Shown: positions 1-8,079 of the stretch, piece by piece
Layout: each line of letters begins with the position of its first letter
Position numbering within the stretch: the stretch's first letter is position 1
Virus record (IMG/VR): IMGVR_UViG_3300031963_000325
Coordinates: 1-42,303 of that record
Strand: one strand, 5' to 3'
Length of the DNA: 42,303 nt
Source: a virus
Notes under the pieces: model-generated
Database searches by the model: none
The model's input: only the letters and a program-made list of their open reading frames with translations
What the model was told of the DNA's origin: nothing
Translations under genes and position numbers: made by a program

Positions 1-707
1 ATAATGGAGCAGGTACAAGCGTTTTATCTTTAACATACTCCACAGGAGCGGCTACCTTTTCAAATAAAGTTGGTGTAGGAGGTGCATCTGCAACTTATTC
101 ATTAACTGCTTATAACTCAAGTAATGGTACTACTGCTGCTTTTGGTGGAACTGCTAGAGGAATAAGAATTGATAACGATGGAACATTTAGTTCAGGTAGG
201 TCTACTATTTTTGGAGTAGATAGTTCATTTTATGGTAGTTACCAACCAATGAGTATTGAAGCTTCTTCACTTTCTTTACAGGCGGTAACAGGCGGCAATG
301 TTGGAATTGGGACGACTTCGCCTTCCTATAAACTCGATGTAAATGGAAATATTAGAGGTCTTGAGTCTTTATATTTAGCATTACCATTTGGTCTAAATAA
401 TTTTAATGCCTATAGATTGTGGGCTGACCCAATTACTGAGGACTTTGTTATTACTAATACGTTTACTAATTCAGATAACTTTAGGATATCGTATGCTGGC
501 AACGTTTTGATTGGAACGACAACTGATGTCGGAGCGAGGTTATATGTTAATGGAGCATTTAGAACAGGAACACTTACAGCAGGTACACAGACAGCAGCGG
601 TTGATTGGAGATTAGGAAACGCTAGAGGTGGTGCTGCTACAAACAATGCACTTGTTAGAGTTGAAATAAATGGAGTATTAGTAGACTTATTAGGTAATTA
701 CGTATAA
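1..707 (+). CDS. Tail fibre / receptor-binding protein, 3' part only
   Basis: The reading frame is open from the first complete codon at position 3 and ends at 707, so the N-terminal part lies outside the window. About 235 residues are visible. The protein is rich in Gly, Ser, Thr and Asn and has beta-structure-like repeats. A GNVGIGTTSPSYKLDVNG unit is followed about 70 residues later by a degenerate copy (NVLIGTTTDVGARLYVNG). This repeat is well known from tail fibres and surface proteins of Bacteroidota phages and hosts, where it lies before the C-terminal end. An internal ATG at 249 is not needed as a start, since coding continues upstream. Its place at the end of a tail module and its composition suggest a host-contacting fibre; the exact receptor cannot be told. 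Confidence 0.75.
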   Translation, partial: NGAGTSVLSLTYSTGAATFSNKVGVGGASATYSLTAYNSSNGTTAAFGGTARGIRIDNDGTFSSGRSTIFGVDSSFYGSYQPMSIEASSLSLQAVTGGNVGIGTTSPSYKLDVNGNIRGLESLYLALPFGLNNFNAYRLWADPITEDFVITNTFTNSDNFRISYAGNVLIGTTTDVGARLYVNGAFRTGTLTAGTQTAAVDWRLGNARGGAATNNALVRVEINGVLVDLLGNYV

Positions 708-718
708 ACAAAAACAAT

Positions 719-1048
719 ATGAAAACAATTGAACCAGTATCCATTTGGGACAATGGAACAGTACAAGAAGCGAAGATTTTAAATGCTTACGCTATTAATG
801 TAACACTAGGAACATCTGCAACATTCTACTATCAGCTATTTGCTGAGACTGTAGACCTAGCGGTTGGTCCTCAGTTAGCACAAGGTAATCTAAGTATGAC
901 AGGTGATGCTTATGCACAATGGACAATCGATAGTTATGCCTGGGATTGGGTTGCAGAGCAACTGAACCTAACCATCACAGGTGATTATGTACCACCTGTA
1001 CCTCCGCAACCTGAACCAACTCCTGAACCACCTATAACCGCTGAATAA
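719..1048 (+). CDS. Small structural-type protein with Pro/Glu-rich tail, unknown
   Basis: A 109-residue protein that I cannot assign to a named family. It starts 11 bases after the fibre stop, behind an A-rich leader (ACAAAAACAAT) with no Shine-Dalgarno. The first 90 residues look like a mixed beta domain with many aromatic residues. The last 18 or so are a low-complexity proline and glutamate tail with PEPTPEPP. Its place directly after the fibre gene and directly before another small tail-like protein suggests an accessory of the tail fibre or a small virion protein. This is inferred from context only. Confidence 0.6.
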   Translation: MKTIEPVSIWDNGTVQEAKILNAYAINVTLGTSATFYYQLFAETVDLAVGPQLAQGNLSMTGDAYAQWTIDSYAWDWVAEQLNLTITGDYVPPVPPQPEPTPEPPITAE

Positions 1049-1049
1049 T

Positions 1050-1286
1050 ATGGCAACTATAAACTCATACGCTACAGATAATAGCGTTTCATACAACGAC
1101 AAGCTGATTGGTACTGATGCTGAGGACAGCAACAAGACTAAGAACTTTACTATTGGAAGTATCCTATCCCTTCCACTACCATCAGTGCCTGTGTATGCCA
1201 ACAATGCTGCTGCATTAGCTGCTGGTTTAGTAGCTGGTAACGTATATAGAATTACAGGAACAGACTATCTGGGAGTGGTACATTAA
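1050..1286 (+). CDS. Small fibre-associated protein, unknown
   Basis: A 78-residue protein starting two bases after the previous stop. Its N-terminus (INSYATDNSVSYNDKLIGTD) and a following segment rich in Ser and Leu resemble the linker that many Bacteroidota phage fibre proteins carry before their variable region. The C-terminus (AALAAGLVAGNVYRITGTD) resembles the short module seen at the ends of such fibres. It may be a detached fibre domain or a small capping protein. A short hairpin overlaps its stop codon. The function is inferred from similarity of style and from its neighbours. Confidence 0.6.
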   Translation: MATINSYATDNSVSYNDKLIGTDAEDSNKTKNFTIGSILSLPLPSVPVYANNAAALAAGLVAGNVYRITGTDYLGVVH

Positions 1287-1297
1287 TAGCCACTCTC
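1271..1297 (+). terminator. Weak hairpin over the end of the 78-residue gene
   Basis: GGGAGTGG at 1271-1278 can pair with CCACTCTC at 1290-1297 (eight pairs, one G-U) around an 11-base loop holding the stop codon. The following bases are A/T-rich but there is no pure T run, so this is at best a weak terminator or a 3'-end stabiliser. Confidence 0.3.
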
Positions 1298-1313
1298 ATT
1301 AAAATTTAATTAA

Positions 1314-1541
1314 ATGGATATTAGAAAAATTTCAATTGGACCTGACTACAAGGGAAGCTCAATGCACTACATTGTTGGTCAGAAGGTGTTAAACGACACA
1401 CATGAGATACATTTAATAAGGTTTGATAACGATAAAGGATCTGTACAGATTTATATAGTTAACGAGAAGAACGAGGTAATGATGTGGAAAGAATTTAACC
1501 ACACCATGCCAGTTGCTATTGAATATAATATAAGTTATTGA
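1314..1541 (+). CDS. Hypothetical protein, 75 residues
   Basis: I do not recognise this protein. It is predicted soluble, with alternating hydrophobic positions that suggest a small beta sheet (for example SVQIYIVNEKNEVMMWKEF). It begins with ATG after an A/T-rich leader without Shine-Dalgarno. Its TGA stop overlaps the ATG of the next gene by one base (TGATG), so the two are probably translationally coupled. It sits at the head of the packaging module. Confidence 0.6.
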   Translation: MDIRKISIGPDYKGSSMHYIVGQKVLNDTHEIHLIRFDNDKGSVQIYIVNEKNEVMMWKEFNHTMPVAIEYNISY

Positions 1542-2104
1542 TGCAGTCTCCATTTGATTTTATCGTAAGACCTTTAAATGGTGAGCGATACAATAACACC
1601 AAGGATATTGGTGGCATACAACTTATTGTCAATACTTCAGAGGAGGATCATAAATTTTCAAACAGATATGCTGAAGTCATTGAGGTGCCTTATAAGTATA
1701 CTGGTCCTATACAAGTGGGGGATACTCTTCTAGTACATCACAATGCATTTAAGTTCTATAATGACATTAAAGGAAGAAGGAAGAGTGGGAGATCATTTTT
1801 TAGAGATGATTTGTTTTTTATAGATCAAGACCAGTTCTTCCTATATCGTAGAGGGGGGACTTGGTATACATACGATAGGTACTGCTTTGTAAAACCTATA
1901 CCAGCAACTGAGTCATATATCAAGAAACCATTTTCCCATGAACCCCTCATGGGAACTATGATTTACCCGAACGCTTATCTCATATCGCAAGGTGTGAATG
2001 CAGGAGACAAGGTTTGCTTCAAGCCAGACAGTGAGTATGAGTTTGATGTAGATGGAGAGAAGCTATATAGAATGTACGATCATCAAATAACTATACTGCT
2101 ATGA
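1541..2104 (+). CDS. GroES-like co-chaperonin with two tandem barrels
   Basis: A 187-residue protein. I chose the ATG at 1541 rather than the TTG one codon upstream, because it overlaps the previous stop as TGATG. Residues 9-70 follow the GroES pattern: IVRPL first strand, a GGI-containing loop where the mobile loop lies, AEVIEV strand, then VGDTLLVHHNAF. Residues 90-102 (DLFFIDQDQFFLY) match the final GroES strand. From about residue 114 the pattern recurs: CFVKPI, GTMIYPN, AGDKVCF, then DVDGEKLYRMYDHQITIL, very close to the classical GroES C-terminus. So it looks like a duplicated GroES fold. By analogy to T4 gp31 it would cap host GroEL for folding of the phage capsid protein. The partner is inferred. 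Confidence 0.7.
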   Translation: MQSPFDFIVRPLNGERYNNTKDIGGIQLIVNTSEEDHKFSNRYAEVIEVPYKYTGPIQVGDTLLVHHNAFKFYNDIKGRRKSGRSFFRDDLFFIDQDQFFLYRRGGTWYTYDRYCFVKPIPATESYIKKPFSHEPLMGTMIYPNAYLISQGVNAGDKVCFKPDSEYEFDVDGEKLYRMYDHQITILL

Positions 2105-2394
2105 GAGATCCAAAAGAAATAAAACTTAAGATTATTGAGGCTGGTCATCAGGCTGTTGAGCAGCTGATTAAAGTAGCAAAGGAGGCAATTATTAAACCCG
2201 AGGATGAGAGTGAGCTATCTGCTGACAGATTAAAGAATGCAGCAGCTACAAAGAAGCTTGCCATATTTGATGCCTTTGAGATTTTAAATAGAATAGAGTC
2301 TGAGCGTGAAGCTCTTGAGATGTTGGATAAGGGAGTAAGTAGGACAGATACAAAACAAGGATTTGCAGAGCGAAGATCTATATCGAATCGTTAA
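2101..2394 (+). CDS. Candidate terminase small subunit
   Basis: A 97-residue, highly charged, almost wholly helical protein. Its ATGA start overlaps the previous stop, and its end overlaps the large terminase start by 32 bases. Small terminase subunits are usually small helical proteins encoded just before TerL, which is the main reason for the call. Residues 1-70 contain two amphipathic helices with the ADRLKNAAATKKLAIFDAF segment. There is no convincing helix-turn-helix, so the assignment rests on position, size and composition rather than on a family match. Confidence 0.45.
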   Translation: MRDPKEIKLKIIEAGHQAVEQLIKVAKEAIIKPEDESELSADRLKNAAATKKLAIFDAFEILNRIESEREALEMLDKGVSRTDTKQGFAERRSISNR

Positions 2395-5300
2395 GGACCA
2401 CGTTCCTCAGAATGCTATAAGCAAGAAGAACAGCGGTAGGTCATGGCAGTACGGCTACAACGAGCAGTACGACATGGTTGTTATTTCTAAGACTGGACAG
2501 ATAGGAGAGATTATAAGCATACAAGGATTGACTATTGCGTTGCCTGCTGTACCTAAGGAGGTATACAAAAGGTCTGAAAAGATTTCACAGCAGTACTGGG
2601 AGAGAGAAGAACTACCAAAAGAGCTTTATAGGGTACAGTCAATCTTCCATTGGAACGAGATGCCTGCTGAGTTTAAAGACAGATGGGTAGACTACATCGA
2701 GCAAGAGTTTGATAGAAGAGAAGAGGGTTTATGGTTCATGAACAATGGTAAGCCTACGTATATTACTGGTGCCCATTACATGTACCTACAGTGGTCTAGT
2801 ATTGACGTTGGGTATGCAGACTACCGTGAAGCAAATAGGATATTCTTTATATTCTGGGAAGCATGCAAGGCTGATCCAAGATCATTTGGTATGATCTACT
2901 TGAAGATTAGACGTTCAGGGTTCTCATTCATGTCATCATCTGAGTGCGTTAACATAGCCACACTTGCTAGAGACTCTCGTGTAGGTATACTATCTAAGAC
3001 TGGTGCTGATGCTAAGAAGATGTTTACTGATAAGGTGGTACCAATAAATAGCAGGCTACCATTCTTCTTCAGACCTATCATGGATGGTATGGACAAGCCA
3101 AAGACTGAGCTTGCCTATCGGGTGCCAGCATCTAAGATTACAAAGAAGAACATGGCTACTTTAGGAGACGACAGTGTCATTGGTTTGGATACGACTATAG
3201 ACTGGAAGAACACTGAAGAGAACTCATACGATGGTGAGAAGCTATTATTCTTAGCTCACGATGAGTGCTATGCTCCTGATACTAAGTTGTTAATGGCTGA
3301 CTTTACTTTTAGGTCAATAAAAGATATTAATGTTGGTGATAAAGTGATGGTTGAGGGGGGGAAGATAAAGACTGTGATGAAGCGAGTAGATGGTATAACA
3401 GACCGATACTTAGTGAGACAGCCTTATGGAGAAGATTATGTCGTTACAAAAAACCATAGACTTGTATTTAATCGATACTTTTTCAATCCTAAAAACAGGA
3501 GACATGAAGAAGTGATAATGACTCCTGAAGAGTACATATCTAAGTCGAAGTTTGTGAAGCAACATCTAACAAGAGTTACATCAAAAGGTGTTGAGATGGC
3601 GGACAACTACGATGGTATACCCCCATATCTATTAGGTTTATGGCTTGGTGATGGTCGTCAGCAGGAGTTTACTATACTTGTAAATAAGGAAGAGGAGCCT
3701 GAAATATTACAGTACCTTGGGAGGATTGCTGAGATGAAGGGAATTGACTTTGACTTTAAAAAGAGTACAAGTAAAAAGATAGTGGAGTTTAGGTTTAAAG
3801 GTATAAATTCAGAGCTTAGAAAGATTGGGGTATATAAAAATAAGCACATACCTGATCAGTATATGAAGTCGTCCATAGAGTCTAGGTTACAACTTCTAGC
3901 TGGGTTGATTGAATCAGATGGTCACTCTGACAAGAAGAAGAATGTAATTAGTATAGGAATGAATAAGCTAGGGTTAATCGAACAGATTAGAACTCTTGCG
4001 CTTTCATGCGGCATAAGCTGTAGTAATATTTCTCATAGCACATCTAATTTTAATACTGATGTATACAAAATAAGTCTATCTGGAGATCTTTCTAGGATAC
4101 CTTTGATAACCGAAAAGAAATCATTTGAAGGTTATAATCCTACTTCTACAGGCAGAAGAAATAAGGTATCTGTTGAGTATCTTGATAGAGGTGAGTATGT
4201 TGGTATACAAGTAGATGCAGAGAATGATGATGAGCGCAAGCTTATTCTATCTGATTTTACTATCAGTATGAACAGTGCAAAATGGACTAAGCCTAATAAT
4301 ATCCTAAACAACTGGAGGGTAACTAAGACCTGTCTTAGGGTAGGTAGTAAGATTATTGGCAAGTGTATGATGGGATCTACATCCAATGCATTGAGTAAGG
4401 GTGGAGACAACTATAAGAAACTATACGAGGACTCTAACGTACATAACAGAAATGCTAATGGTCAAACAAAGAGTGGGCTATATGCTTTGTTTATACCTAT
4501 GGAGTGGAACATGGAAGGTTTCATCGATAGGTATGGAATGCCAGTAGTTAGAAAGCCTAGTGAGCCTGTTCTTGGTGTTGATGGTCAAATGATAAAGAAT
4601 GGTGCTATTGACTACTGGGAGGCTGAGGTTGATTCATTAAAGAACGATGCTGATGCATTGAATGAGTTTTATCGTCAGTTCCCACGCACGGAGTCACATG
4701 CATTCAGAGATGAGAGCAAGTCATCTATATTTAATTTGACAAAGATTTATCATCAGATAGACTATAATGATTCAAACATAGAGGCACATCTTGTTACACG
4801 TGGTTCATTCCACTGGAAGGATGGGGTAAAGGACAGCAAGGTTGTATGGACTCCAGATCAAAGGGGTAGATTCTTAATCAGCTGGGTACCTCCACTAAAT
4901 ATGCAGAACAATGTAGCTACAAGAAATGGGTTGAAGTATCCTGGCAACGAGCATCTTGGATCATTTGGTTGTGACCCATACGATATATCAGCAGTAGTTG
5001 GAGGAAGGGGTTCAAATGGATCACTACATGGGATGACAAAGTACCATATGGATGATGCTCCTGCTAATCAGTTCTTTCTAGAGTACATAGCAAGACCACA
5101 GACAGCAGAGATATTCTTTGAAGAAGTATTAATGGCTTGCGTATTTTATGGTATGCCTATGCTTGCAGAAAACAATAAAGCTCGTATATTATATCACTTT
5201 AAGAATAGAGGGTATAGAGCATTCTCTATGAACAGGCCAGATAGACCATTAAATAAGCTTACAAAAACTGAGCGTGAGTTAGGTGGTATACCAAATACTT

Positions 5301-5608
5301 CTGAAGAAGTAAAGCAGTCACATGCTTCAGCGATTGAGTCCTACATTGAGAAGTTTATTGGATTCGATGTGACAGGAACCTATAGATCTCCAGATGAGAT
5401 AGGTACAATGCCGTTCACAAGAACACTTGAGGACTGGGCAAAATTCGATATTAATGACCGTACCAAGCATGATGCTTCAATTAGTTCTGGGCTTGCTATT
5501 ATGGCAAATCAAAAACACGTATATTTACCAGAGAAAAAAGAATCGAAAATTAGTGTTAATTTCGCAAGGTACACAAACACAGGTGCTATAAGTCAAATTA
5601 TTAAATGA
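2363..5608 (+). CDS. terL: Terminase large subunit (TerL) precursor with intein
   Basis: The DNA-packaging motor, ATPase plus headful nuclease. The precursor has 1081 residues. Removing the intein (residues 302-637) leaves about 745, within the range of large Bacteroidota-phage TerL proteins. Walker A is a deviant form, KIRRSGFS at residues 181-188, with the lysine at the front, as in lambda gpA (KSARVGYS). After splicing, Walker B reads LLFLAHDE followed by SAKW, the usual DE-S-x-K catalytic element. The C-terminal half has RNase H-like nuclease acidic positions (GCDPYD, LAENN, and a late DAS near the end). The start is a TTG at 2363, since no ATG occurs in frame before residue 38. It overlaps the preceding gene, so the start is uncertain by a few codons. 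The stop overlaps the portal start as ATGA. Confidence 0.9.
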   Translation: MQSEDLYRIVKDHVPQNAISKKNSGRSWQYGYNEQYDMVVISKTGQIGEIISIQGLTIALPAVPKEVYKRSEKISQQYWEREELPKELYRVQSIFHWNEMPAEFKDRWVDYIEQEFDRREEGLWFMNNGKPTYITGAHYMYLQWSSIDVGYADYREANRIFFIFWEACKADPRSFGMIYLKIRRSGFSFMSSSECVNIATLARDSRVGILSKTGADAKKMFTDKVVPINSRLPFFFRPIMDGMDKPKTELAYRVPASKITKKNMATLGDDSVIGLDTTIDWKNTEENSYDGEKLLFLAHDECYAPDTKLLMADFTFRSIKDINVGDKVMVEGGKIKTVMKRVDGITDRYLVRQPYGEDYVVTKNHRLVFNRYFFNPKNRRHEEVIMTPEEYISKSKFVKQHLTRVTSKGVEMADNYDGIPPYLLGLWLGDGRQQEFTILVNKEEEPEILQYLGRIAEMKGIDFDFKKSTSKKIVEFRFKGINSELRKIGVYKNKHIPDQYMKSSIESRLQLLAGLIESDGHSDKKKNVISIGMNKLGLIEQIRTLALSCGISCSNISHSTSNFNTDVYKISLSGDLSRIPLITEKKSFEGYNPTSTGRRNKVSVEYLDRGEYVGIQVDAENDDERKLILSDFTISMNSAKWTKPNNILNNWRVTKTCLRVGSKIIGKCMMGSTSNALSKGGDNYKKLYEDSNVHNRNANGQTKSGLYALFIPMEWNMEGFIDRYGMPVVRKPSEPVLGVDGQMIKNGAIDYWEAEVDSLKNDADALNEFYRQFPRTESHAFRDESKSSIFNLTKIYHQIDYNDSNIEAHLVTRGSFHWKDGVKDSKVVWTPDQRGRFLISWVPPLNMQNNVATRNGLKYPGNEHLGSFGCDPYDISAVVGGRGSNGSLHGMTKYHMDDAPANQFFLEYIARPQTAEIFFEEVLMACVFYGMPMLAENNKARILYHFKNRGYRAFSMNRPDRPLNKLTKTERELGGIPNTSEEVKQSHASAIESYIEKFIGFDVTGTYRSPDEIGTMPFTRTLEDWAKFDINDRTKHDASISSGLAIMANQKHVYLPEKKESKISVNFARYTNTGAISQIIK
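3266..4273 (+). mobile_element. Intein with LAGLIDADG homing endonuclease, inside TerL
   Basis: An in-frame insert of 336 residues from Cys302 to Asn637 of the TerL precursor, with Ser as the +1 extein residue. Block A is CYAPDTKLL. Block B is the TKNH motif in VVTKNHRLVF. The endonuclease motifs are LLGLWLGDG (residues 423-431) and LLAGLIESDG (511-520). The C-terminal block is LILSDFTISMN before the splice Ser. The penultimate residue is Met where most inteins have His; some active inteins tolerate this. The insertion point lies exactly after the Walker B Asp-Glu pair, a highly conserved site of the kind inteins favour. The endonuclease core looks intact, so it may still be mobile. Confidence 0.92.
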
Positions 5609-8040
5609 AAGACGTAGTAGTTAATATATCTGCAACAGCTTTTCCAAGTCAGTTTGTATCTGATGCAGAGAAGGAAACTATGGAATATGGTCTTCAAGTA
5701 GGTCAGGCTATTCAATACGAATGGTTCCGAAAAGATGGCAACCAATGCAGATATTATAATCAGTGGGGAGATTTTCACAGACTACGTCTTTATGCAAGAG
5801 GCGAGCAATCAGTTCAGAAATATAAGAATGAACTTGCAATAGATGGTGACCTGTCTTACTTGAACCTTGATTGGACTCCAGTTCCTATCCTTCCAAAGTT
5901 TGTTGACATAGTAGTCAATGGTATGTCTGATAGACTTTTCAAAGTTAAGGCATATGCACAGGATGCTATGTCTCAGGCCAAGAGAAGTAAGTATCAGGAC
6001 ATGATAGAAAGCCAAATGTTGGCTAAGGATGTATTGTTAAAGATACAGGATGCAACAGGTGCTAATCCATTTGTAACTAATCCTGATGAACTCCCTGAGA
6101 CTGACGAGGAGCTATCACTATACATGCAGCTTAATTATAAGCCAGCAATTGAGATAGCAGAGGAGGAGGCGATTAATACCATATTTGATGAGAACCACTA
6201 CCAAGATACACGAAAGCGTATAGATTATGACTTAGCTGTAATTGGTATAGGTGTTGCAAAGCATGAATTTCTGCCTGGTGCAGGTGTACAGGTTTCTTAT
6301 GTAGACCCTGCCAACGTGGTTTACAGCTATACTGAAGACCCATATTTTCAGGATTGTTTCTATTGGGGAGAGATTAAGACTCTTCCAATGACTGAGCTTT
6401 TAAAGATTGACCCAACTCTTACAAATGAGCAGTTGGATGAGATATCTAAATATTCTCAAAGTTGGTATGACTACTACAACGTAGCTAGATTCTATGAGAA
6501 CAGTCTATTTTCTAGAGACACCTGTACCTTACTTTACTTTAACTACAAGACCACCAAGAAGATAGTATACAAGAAGAAGATACTTGAGGGTGGTGGGTCT
6601 AGAGTTATAGAGAAAAATGATCAGTTTAATCCTCCTGTAGAGATGATGGAGGAAGGTCGTTTTGAGAAGATTGAGAAGACCATTGACGTATGGTATGATG
6701 GTGTAATGGTAATGGGCACTAACATTATGTTGAAGTGGGAACTTTCCCAGAACATGGTTAGACCAAAGTCTACATCTCAACATGCGTTGCCAAATTATGT
6801 TGCAGTAGCACCTAGAATGTATAAGGGAGTAATTGAGTCATTGGTAAGAAGGATGGTTCCTTTTGCTGATTTGATTCAGCTTACTCACTTAAAGCTACAG
6901 CAAGTAATTGCACGTACAGTTCCTGATGGTGTATTCATTGATGCAGATGGATTGAATGAGGTTGACTTGGGAACAGGTGCTGCATACAATCCTGAGGATG
7001 CATTGAGGCTATACTTCCAGACAGGTAGTGTTATTGGTCGTAGCTATACTCAAGATGGTGAGTTTAATAATGCTAGAGTTCCTATTCAGCAACTCACATC
7101 AAATTCAGGGGCATCTAAGACACAGATGCTCATAGCTAATTATAACCATTACCTAGATATGATTAGGTCAGTTACTGGTCTTAATGAAGCTAGGGATGGT
7201 TCTAATCCAGATCCAAATGCTTTGGTAGGGGTTCAGAAGCTTGCTGCTTTAAATTCCAATACAGCCACACGTCATATACTTGAAGGTGGATTATTTGTGT
7301 ACAGATCACTAGCTGAGGCCCTTACCTACCGTGTTGCAGACATATTGCAGTACGCTGACTTTAAGGATGACTTTGCAAATAAGATTGGTAAGTATAATGT
7401 ATCCATACTAGATGATATTAAAGATTTGTATATTTATGACTTTGGTATCTTCATTGAGATATCTCCTGATGAGGAGCAGAAGGCTCAACTAGAACAGAAC
7501 ATTCAGATTGCTTTGTCTAAGGGAGATATTAATCTTGAGGATGCAATTGACATCAGAGAGATAAAGAACCTTAAACTTGCAAACCAGCTACTTAAACTTA
7601 AGAGAGTTAAGAAGCAGGATCGTGAAGAGAAGATGGCAATGCAGAACCAAGCCATGATGGCTCAACAGCAGTTACAATCTCAGCAGATGGCAGCTCAGGC
7701 GGCTATGCAACAGATACAGCTAGAGACTCAGGCAAAGATGCAGATGAAACAAGCTGAGGTAGCATTTGAGATAGAGAAGCTTAGAGAAGAAGCTAATCTA
7801 AAGAGGATGTTGATGGGTGAGGAGTTTAGATACCAAATGCAATTAGGTGGCATCAAAGAGAATGCTTTAGCTAGTAGGGATATGATGAAGGAGAAGGAGA
7901 AGGCAAAAAGAATAAGCCAACAGAATACTGAGCAATCAAAATTGATAAATCAGAGAAAGAATAACTTGCCTCCATTAAATTTTGAATCTAATGAGGATAC
8001 ACTAGATGGATTCGATTTAGCAGAGTTTGAACCGAGGTAA
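5605..8040 (+). CDS. Portal protein
   Basis: The ring at the capsid vertex through which DNA is packaged and ejected. It has 811 residues, typical of the large portals of crAss-like and related Bacteroidota podoviruses. Residues 60-110 contain the segment RLYARGEQSVQKYKNELA and a LNLDWTPVPILPKFVDIVVN segment that I recognise as characteristic of that portal family. The last 170 residues form a long Gln/Met/Ala/Glu-rich coiled coil (roughly residues 670-780), fitting the crown or barrel helix of a portal. The ATGA overlap with TerL indicates coupled translation. The position between TerL and the scaffold/capsid genes agrees with the call. Confidence 0.85.
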   Translation: MKDVVVNISATAFPSQFVSDAEKETMEYGLQVGQAIQYEWFRKDGNQCRYYNQWGDFHRLRLYARGEQSVQKYKNELAIDGDLSYLNLDWTPVPILPKFVDIVVNGMSDRLFKVKAYAQDAMSQAKRSKYQDMIESQMLAKDVLLKIQDATGANPFVTNPDELPETDEELSLYMQLNYKPAIEIAEEEAINTIFDENHYQDTRKRIDYDLAVIGIGVAKHEFLPGAGVQVSYVDPANVVYSYTEDPYFQDCFYWGEIKTLPMTELLKIDPTLTNEQLDEISKYSQSWYDYYNVARFYENSLFSRDTCTLLYFNYKTTKKIVYKKKILEGGGSRVIEKNDQFNPPVEMMEEGRFEKIEKTIDVWYDGVMVMGTNIMLKWELSQNMVRPKSTSQHALPNYVAVAPRMYKGVIESLVRRMVPFADLIQLTHLKLQQVIARTVPDGVFIDADGLNEVDLGTGAAYNPEDALRLYFQTGSVIGRSYTQDGEFNNARVPIQQLTSNSGASKTQMLIANYNHYLDMIRSVTGLNEARDGSNPDPNALVGVQKLAALNSNTATRHILEGGLFVYRSLAEALTYRVADILQYADFKDDFANKIGKYNVSILDDIKDLYIYDFGIFIEISPDEEQKAQLEQNIQIALSKGDINLEDAIDIREIKNLKLANQLLKLKRVKKQDREEKMAMQNQAMMAQQQLQSQQMAAQAAMQQIQLETQAKMQMKQAEVAFEIEKLREEANLKRMLMGEEFRYQMQLGGIKENALASRDMMKEKEKAKRISQQNTEQSKLINQRKNNLPPLNFESNEDTLDGFDLAEFEPR

Positions 8041-8059
8041 TAAAAAATAATTAAATTTG
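8027..8059 (+). promoter_or_regulatory. Bacteroidota-type promoter for scaffold and capsid genes
   Basis: TAAATTTG at 8052-8059 fits the Bacteroidota -7 consensus TAnnTTTG exactly. A TTG at 8027-8029 lies 22 bases upstream, within the 17-23 spacing known for the -33 element. Transcription would begin near 8065, shortly before the ATG at 8080. It would raise expression of the scaffold and major capsid genes above the packaging genes. Predicted from pattern only. Confidence 0.5.
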
Positions 8060-8079
8060 TCAAAATAAAATTAAATAAA

